From: Artemia franciscana | Lineage: Eukaryota > Arthropoda > Branchiopoda > Anostraca > Artemiidae | Length of the DNA stretch: 64,000 nucleotides | Direction of reading: 5' to 3' | Assembly: GCF_032884065.1 (NCBI RefSeq) | Contig: NW_027062770.1 | Span: 1 to 64,000, forward strand | Shown here: positions 58,345-64,000 of the stretch, one piece after another | How positions within the stretch are numbered: position 1 is the first letter of the stretch | Layout: every line of letters starts with the position of its first letter | Position numbers and translations under genes: made by a program | Notes under the pieces: model-generated | The model's input: only the letters and a program-made list of their open reading frames with translations | Told to the model about the DNA's origin: nothing | Databases searched by the model: none

Positions 58345-58523
58345 ATAAACTTACAGAAATAAAACTCTGGCTCCTTTTTAACTCCATTTTTTGCTTCTCG
58401 AACAACATCGACTTTACATTTAACTCTTTTCCAACCTTTCAAAGACGAATTATTCTTATTGTTCATTCTTTGCTTAATAACTGTGTCAATTTTACTATCC
58501 AATTTTGTTCTTGGACCTTTTCA
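58345..58523 (-). CDS. Weak candidate exon, unidentified
   Basis: On the minus strand a Lys-rich open stretch (SKIDTVIKQRMNNKNNSSLK, then VKCKVDVVREAKNGVKKEPE) ends at a good donor (TTATTTCT|GTAAGT). The possible acceptor (GATGAAAAG) is poor. No family is recognised; it could be fortuitous. Confidence 0.2.
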
Positions 58524-58733
58524 TCACATGGTTTTTATAAAGTAACATAGACCAATGGAAAGTCTTGCTTAGGGCGACTTATCAAAGGCACGCAAATATA
58601 CTGTCAACGTTCCCACAGAGAGCCATTATTAGATAAATAAGTATGGGAACGAAAAATTTGAATAGCAGGTGCTAGGAATTTTTTTTTTATCTTGCAACAC
58701 GAAAAAGAGAAAGAGACACACCTATTTATAATC

Positions 58734-60431
58734 AAACAGTTCGTGGTAACGAACTTTAGTAAGGAGCGACCCGGCTCAATAGTAAACGAAACTCTAAAAA
58801 ACAGAATTTTGATACTAATAGATACATCAAAAGAATCGTATTTTTATGATGATTTTAAATATTTAAGTTTCATCAAATTTAGTCTTACCTATCAAAAGTT
58901 AAGAGCCTGAGAAAATTTGCCGTATTTTAGAGAACAGGGGGAAACACCCCCTAAAAGTCATAGAATCTTAACGAAGATTACACCATTACATTCAGCGTAT
59001 CAGAGGACCCTAATGTAGAAGTTTCAAGCGGCTATCTACAAAAATGTGGAATTTCGTATATTTTGCCAGAAGACCAATCACTGGTGCGTGTTTATTTGCT
59101 TTCTTTATTTCCCCAGGGGTGATCGTGTCGACCCAGTGGTGCTAGAATGTTGTGAGAGGGCTCATTTTAACGGAAATTAAAAGTTCTAGTGCCCTTTTTG
59201 AGTGACCGAACAAATTGGAGGGCACCTAAGCCGCCTCCCACGCTCATTTTTCCCCCAAAGTCAACAGATCAAAATTTTGAGATAGCCATTTTGTTCAGTA
59301 TAGTAAAAAAACCTAATAACAATGCGTTTAGGGACCACTTACTCCCTCACATTTCAAGGGGAGGGACTCCAAGTTACAAAATTTGACCAGTGCTTAGGTA
59401 TAGTAATGGTTATTGGGAAGTGTACAGACGTTTTCAGGGGGACTTTTTTGTTTGGGACGCGGGTAGGGGTTGAGGACAGGGGGGTTACGCGGGAGGATCT
59501 TTCCATGGAGGAATTTGTCATGGGAGAAGATAATTTCCATGAAGGGGCGCAGGATATCCTACCACTATTTAAAACAAAAACAAAACAATTAAATACTAAA
59601 TATAGAAAAGATTTTTCAACTGGAAGTAAGGAGTAGCATTAAAACTTAAAACGAACAGAAATTATTAATCATATGTGGGATTCATCTCTTCCTAAATACC
59701 TTGCTCTCTACGCTAAAGTACTTTTAGTAATTTCAACCATTTATTCTACGGCCATTGTGATTCAGGGGTCATTCTTAAAGAATTGGGACAAAATTTAAGC
59801 TTTAGTGTAAAGAGTGAGGCATTAACGAGAAGCAAAACACCTCATATACGTAATGAAAATATACAAACATAGAAGTTCGTTACGTAAGCTATTTCGTAAG
59901 TTACGTATATTTTCTATTAATATAAACGTTCGTATAATATTAAAAGTTGTAGTTGCCTTTTAAGTAACCAAAAGATTTGAGGGCAACTAGGCCTCCTCCC
60001 CACCCCTTTTTTCTCAAAATCTTCCGATTAAAACTATAAGAAAGCCATTTAGCCAAAAAAATTAATATGCAAATTTCGTTTTAATTATTCATGTGCGGAC
60101 AGCCTAAATAAAAAAAATGTAATGATTAAAAAACGTTCAGAAATTAAACGAAAAAACGAGTTTTTTTAACTAAAAGTAAGGAGCGACATTAAAACTTAAA
60201 ACGAACAGAAATTACTCTGTATATTAAAGGGGATTTCCCCTCCTCAATGCCCCGCTCTTTACGCTAAAGTTTTTTACCGTTTTAAAATTAAAGTTGAGAG
60301 AAAGGGTCAAACTTTAGCGTAAAGAGCGGGTCATCGAGGAGGGAAAAGCCCCTTTAATATACGGAGTAATTTCTGTTCGTTTTAAGTTTTAATGTCGCTT
60401 TCGGTTAAAAAATTTGTTTTTTTCATTTAAT
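58734..60431 (+). mobile_element. Full-length foldback family A element
   Basis: It begins TCAAACAGTTCGTGGTAACG and ends with the large terminal hairpin (about 60150-60431) and TTTCATTTAATT. It has the same module order as 18474-20207, with a shortened T-rich tract at 59095-59112. It encodes no conserved protein. Confidence 0.8.
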
Positions 60432-61400
60432 TCTATGATAAAAAACGTGTTTTAATTCCATTGTTTCACACCTTTGGCATATTTTGTAAGCAGTAACATT
60501 GTCTCTTATTTCTGGATAGACAAATAATCTTTTTAAAGTAAGTCGACTTTGGAAACTACTGTGTAAAATGTTAAAAAAAAAGATGCTTTCTACCTGATTG
60601 GTTCTGCTCTGTGAAATTCTAACCTAGTAAAAAGCATGAAACGTTTTTTTCTTTTTTTACCGCAAGCTTCCTGGCAAGGAGATCCTTTGTTTCTCTGTGC
60701 CTATACTTTATAGCTGTTACGTTAGTTTGTTAATTCAAAATCTGAGCTGAGTATATATAGGTGAGGACCAAGTGAGGATAGGTAAATTCAACTTTTTGTA
60801 AGTTATTTTGAGATAGTCGAATTCTAAGATAGTCGTTTTGCTCCAAATAATAGAAAAGGTACAATTAATTGGCCTCTTAGGGTCGCATGATCCCACAGCC
60901 CTTGGGGATAGGGCCGTAAATGATACTAAATGCCAATTGTTTTGTCATAAGCTGCACAATTAAAAAAAATTGATTATCTGGTTTTGGGTTTAAGATTGGC
61001 CCGGAAGTTTCAGGGCTGTTATCTTTCTAAAAGGGATCAAACCTTTCGTTGTGGTAGGGGAAAAGGGCTAGAAGGCCCAAGAACAAGCCAAAAACTTTTG
61101 TTACTGATCAGTTTGGATCTTCGAATCAGTGCGATCCAACCCTAACATGGCATAAAAAACTTTTTTGCTGATCCATAAATCCTTTAGCTAAGGAGAACCC
61201 ACTCTAGAAGGAAAATAGCAAGCATTGTCAGCCTCCTTCCCTAGGTGAGAAGAGACAAGGGAATAGAAAAGTGACATGATTTTTACTTCTCCTCCCCCAC
61301 TTCGTGCGAAAGGAATGGTTTTACCAACTTGGGACTGTTTTAAACGCACCCGTATCCACTACTCCTATCTTCATTTAATGATACAGCGACCCCTCAAGAC
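60432..61400. other. Unassigned stretch
   Basis: 60810-60960 has weak family-B-like features (GAGATAGTCG, CCCCTTGGGGATAGGG-type). No gene is recognised. Confidence 0.3.
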
Positions 61401-61800
61401 GCAGGTGCTATTAAACTTCTTTGAGACGCAGGTGCATATTACGTCATAGGGAATGCTTTTTAAGAGATACAGGCATCTCTTTCTTAAATAACCTAAGGGT
61501 GCAGTGGCAAAATTTCATGGAGCCCGTCAAATCAAGATTTCTTTGGGTGATACAACATAGGGTTTGGGTGTTACCTAATAGAGAGTGTTTTCTTCAGGAT
61601 TCAAATGTTACTTAATAGTTTCTTTTTAAAAAATTCTATGCCAAATCAGGATTTCCTTGGCGGTTATGCTTAAGACATCTAAGGGTTTAGGAAAAACGTT
61701 CAGGGGCCTCTATACACCAGGATTTCTTTGAATGTTTTGTAATAGGGTTTAGATGCTACATAATATGATGTGACTACTGGAGGAGTCTAGTAGTCAAGCG
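61401..61800. repeat. Diverged repeat related to 37615-37760
   Basis: Shares GATTTCCTTGG, CTAATAGTTTCTT..AAAAA..TATGC and GGGTNTAGGAAAAACNTT segments with 37615-37760. The boundaries are unclear. Confidence 0.4.
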
Positions 61801-61819
61801 GGTGAGTTTAACTTGGAAA

Positions 61820-62010
61820 TCTTTCTTCAAAATGGTTTTCAAGATGTTTCAAGACATTCCAAGTCCTTTTCAAAGATATATTTCTTCAAAAGGGTTTTCA
61901 AGAGGTCACAAGACATTTCAAGACATTTTTAGGACATTTTTCTTCAAGAAGCTTTTCAAGATGCTACAGAACATTTTAAGATCTTTTAAAGACATTTTCC
62001 TTCAAGACGT
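61820..62010. repeat. Tandem repeat of about 58 bp, three units
   Basis: Units contain TTCTTCAAnANGNTTTTCAAG, then CAAGACATTnnAAG and GACATTTT. The open frame over it (61802-62056) reflects the repeat. Confidence 0.65.
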
Positions 62011-62129
62011 TATTCTTCATGATTTCTTTAGCTCCTCTGTAATAGGGAATGTTTAACCAGTGTTAAGAATGACACATTCTAACGTGAAATGTTTCTTCAA
62101 GGCCCCATGAGGAAGTCCCGGTTGTAACT

Positions 62130-62500
62130 GAGAGAGGCACACATGTGGGTGTTACATAGTAACAGTACTTGCGTGCCTTGCTAGACTTATTGGGGGTGAA
62201 ATAATCTTACTTAACTTAGTAGATTTATTGGGAATGACGGAATCTCGGGTTAAATGCTAGACTTCAGGGCCCCATGGGGAAATCCCCGCTTGTAACTGAG
62301 GAGGGTACACAACTGGGTATTACTATGACGGTTCACATATGGGTGTTACGTAATGACAGTGCACACGTTAGATGTTACGTAATGGCTGCACACACGTGGG
62401 GTGTTACGCAATGGTAACGTACACGTGAGATGTCACGCAATGGCAGCGCACACGTGGGTTATACGTAATAACAATGTAAACGTGGGAAGTTACATAATAC
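62130..62500. repeat. Degenerate 28-30-bp minisatellite with CACGTG
   Basis: Six adjacent units (62333-62495) of the type CACACGTGGGTGTTACGTAA-TG-CAGTG, plus earlier ones at 62140 and 62308. Many units keep an E-box-like CACGTG. Confidence 0.65.
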
Positions 62501-62504
62501 TTGA

Positions 62505-64000
62505 AGAGATTACAAACACCAAAAACAAGAAGAACAATAGGGAATTTCTCAAGGCAGTGGGAAACAAATTAGAATGAATATTTTGGCCCTATGTCCAAGG
62601 GCCTTCCTCAGCAATACAAATAAGAAAAAACAACTTACAAGAGGATAAAATCAATAAAACTAAAATGAACAGTTTTTCAAAACAGTCCCAGCATCCTTAC
62701 CTCAGCGAAGTTCAATCAGGACTGATAAATAAATTATGATGAAACAAGGCAATTCATTGAAATGAAAGAAAATGATTTAAAAACATGTTTTTAGGGCCAG
62801 CCTAGCTTTTTTCCCTGCTTATCTCATAGGTCTATTTGTGACAGGTTCTGTGTTAATATCTCTTGGTTTTTATAATATTTCGTAAGGTCATGTTTAATTA
62901 AAATTTGTGTATAGAGCATTCAGTGAATATTCCCCTAAATCCATATTTAAGGAAATATTATTATTAATCTTTAATCTGATTTGAATTGCTTCTCGAACTA
63001 CTTGCTTTATGCCTAGATCATTGCTAATAATGGTGGATTCTTCAAAAAGTACTTTCTGGCTAGGATTTTTGAAAACATGGCTGCTTAAAGCAGAATCAAA
63101 AGAAACAGAAGTAATATTAGAATTCAAAGCTTTGATGATATCATCTTTATGTTATTGTAGGCGTTTCTAGAAATTCTGGTGGGTTCTCCCTACATAGAAT
63201 TTGCCACAGTCGCATGGTATTTGATAGACTCCTCTTTGGCGAGTAACTGGAGTCTAATCTTTACCAGAATTTAGGAGATTTATGATTTTCAAATTATTGG
63301 TAAATACAACATACAGGTTATTTTATGTACATACTTTTTTAAGATTTCTAGTGATTTTTGGGATATATGGGAGGTAAATTATGTTTTGGAGCTTATCGGG
63401 ATTCTCACATGGTAAATTGTCGTTGAGTTTATGGGAGTGTCTTTTTACTCTACGGTTAATTGTATTATTAATAAATAAAAGAATATACCCATTTCCAAGA
63501 AGGTCCCTGATAAAGTCTTGTTCAGCTGTGATGTAGGAATCAGAACAAATATTTAGAGCACGATCGACGAGAGATATTATGACACCTCTTTTAACTTGTG
63601 GGGGGTGGTTTGATTCAAAATGCAAATATCTATTGTTTTGTGTTGGTTTTCTGTAAATAGTAAAATTGAGTTCATCTAAGTTACGAATAATTAGAACATC
63701 TAGGAATGAGATTTTATTCGCAATTTCAATCTCTAAGGTAAACTGTAAATTCCTATCATATGTATTAAGGTGATATAAAAAACCCTAAGCTCATTTTCCC
63801 CATAATTCCAAAATGAGATTACGTCATCTATTTAACGTCCCCGAAAGATAGGTTTAAAAAAATACAAATTTAATGCCCAATTTTCAATATGCTCTACATA
63901 AATATTCGCCAGTAACCCGGAGGGAGGTGCACCCATGGGTAAGCCCTTCATTTTGTTGGTAGAAAGAATTATAGAATTGGAAATACATTGAATACATGTT
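62505..64000 (-). mobile_element. Penelope-like element, 3' part, running off the window
   Basis: The minus strand reads a Penelope-type reverse transcriptase followed by a GIY-YIG endonuclease, an order specific to endonuclease-bearing Penelope-like elements. The 3' UTR has a GAAGGCCCTTGGACATAGGG signature with a short GGCCCT/AGGGCC hairpin (62585-62603). The 3' end is approximate. The 5' part lies beyond 64000. Confidence 0.8.
62894..64000 (-). pseudogene. Penelope-like RT plus GIY-YIG endonuclease, inactivated
   Basis: The RT part has MKGLPMGAPPSGLLANIYVE (about 63952-63893). The catalytic Asp-Asp lies at 63828-63823, but a TAA replaces the aromatic residue two codons upstream (63834-63832). 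Next come RYLHFESNHPPQVKRG-type sequence (from about 63635) and a linker. GIY-YIG follows as GVYQIPCDCGKFYVG (63232-63188). In-frame TAG and TAA follow soon after within the endonuclease helix. The C-terminal Leu/Asn-rich part extends to 62894. Three stops and one frame change show that the copy is dead. Confidence 0.8.

Overview
This window looks like AT-rich, intron-bearing nuclear DNA from an invertebrate. No bacterial-style operon, rRNA or confident tRNA gene is visible. The organism is probably a crustacean: several repeat families resemble ones I associate from memory with brine shrimp (Artemia) scaffolds, but that is a weak memory-based guess. Almost everything recognisable is mobile DNA or its debris. 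Host coding sequence is limited to a few isolated exon candidates. The best are a DEG/ENaC-like channel exon at 54380-54483 (-) and an unidentified exon at 17106-17248 (+).

The main discovery is a decayed, nested Polinton/Maverick-type DNA transposon (virus-like element) at 37346-52224. It has inverted ends of about 250 bp that begin AG and end CT. A B-family DNA polymerase (pPolB) pseudogene runs on the minus strand and is split into pieces that keep the right order of palm motifs A, B and C. A block of capsid-like and virion-like remnants lies on the plus strand (43560-50251). Later insertions sit inside it: a 3.1 kb foldback composite in pPolB, a 0.93 kb LINE tail in pPolB with a 10 bp target duplication, and a 3.3 kb CR1/L2-like LINE inside a penton-like gene with an 8 bp target duplication.

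The second structure is a large interrupted palindrome at 29432-36383, next to the Polinton. Its right arm carries an insertion of the same 3.1 kb composite (about 32634-35744), and its left arm preserves the empty site. The other copy of that composite, in inverted orientation and about 99% alike where compared, is the one inside the Polinton. Comparing filled and empty sites suggests insertion at an A|T dinucleotide with an element starting 5'-TC, a Helitron-like trait, but the other end is a roughly 290 bp perfect-looking hairpin rather than CTRR.

Region by region: 342-2600 decayed Jockey/I-like LINE (-); 2617-5385 foldback-family copies; 7030-8005 imperfect tandem repeat; 8680-9110 a diverged block repeated at 22600-23110; 9480-9715 solo hairpin; 10200-10960 family-B repeats; 11833-12964 a block duplicated at 25336-26472; 13560-13900 and 17505-17700 LINE tails; 18474-20207 full-length foldback element; 20400-21990 degenerate satellite of about 115 bp; 22066-22157 (AT)n; 26900-29580 tandem repeat families with long (AT)n; 29432-36383 palindrome; 37346-52224 Polinton; 51024-51420 MITE-like hairpin; 52838-52958 (GA)n; 55344-56819 Helitron with a helicase remnant; 58734-60431 full-length foldback element; 61800-62500 small tandem repeats; 62505-64000 Penelope-like element (-), running off the window.

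All homology calls come from reading translated sequence against remembered family motifs; no database search was run.
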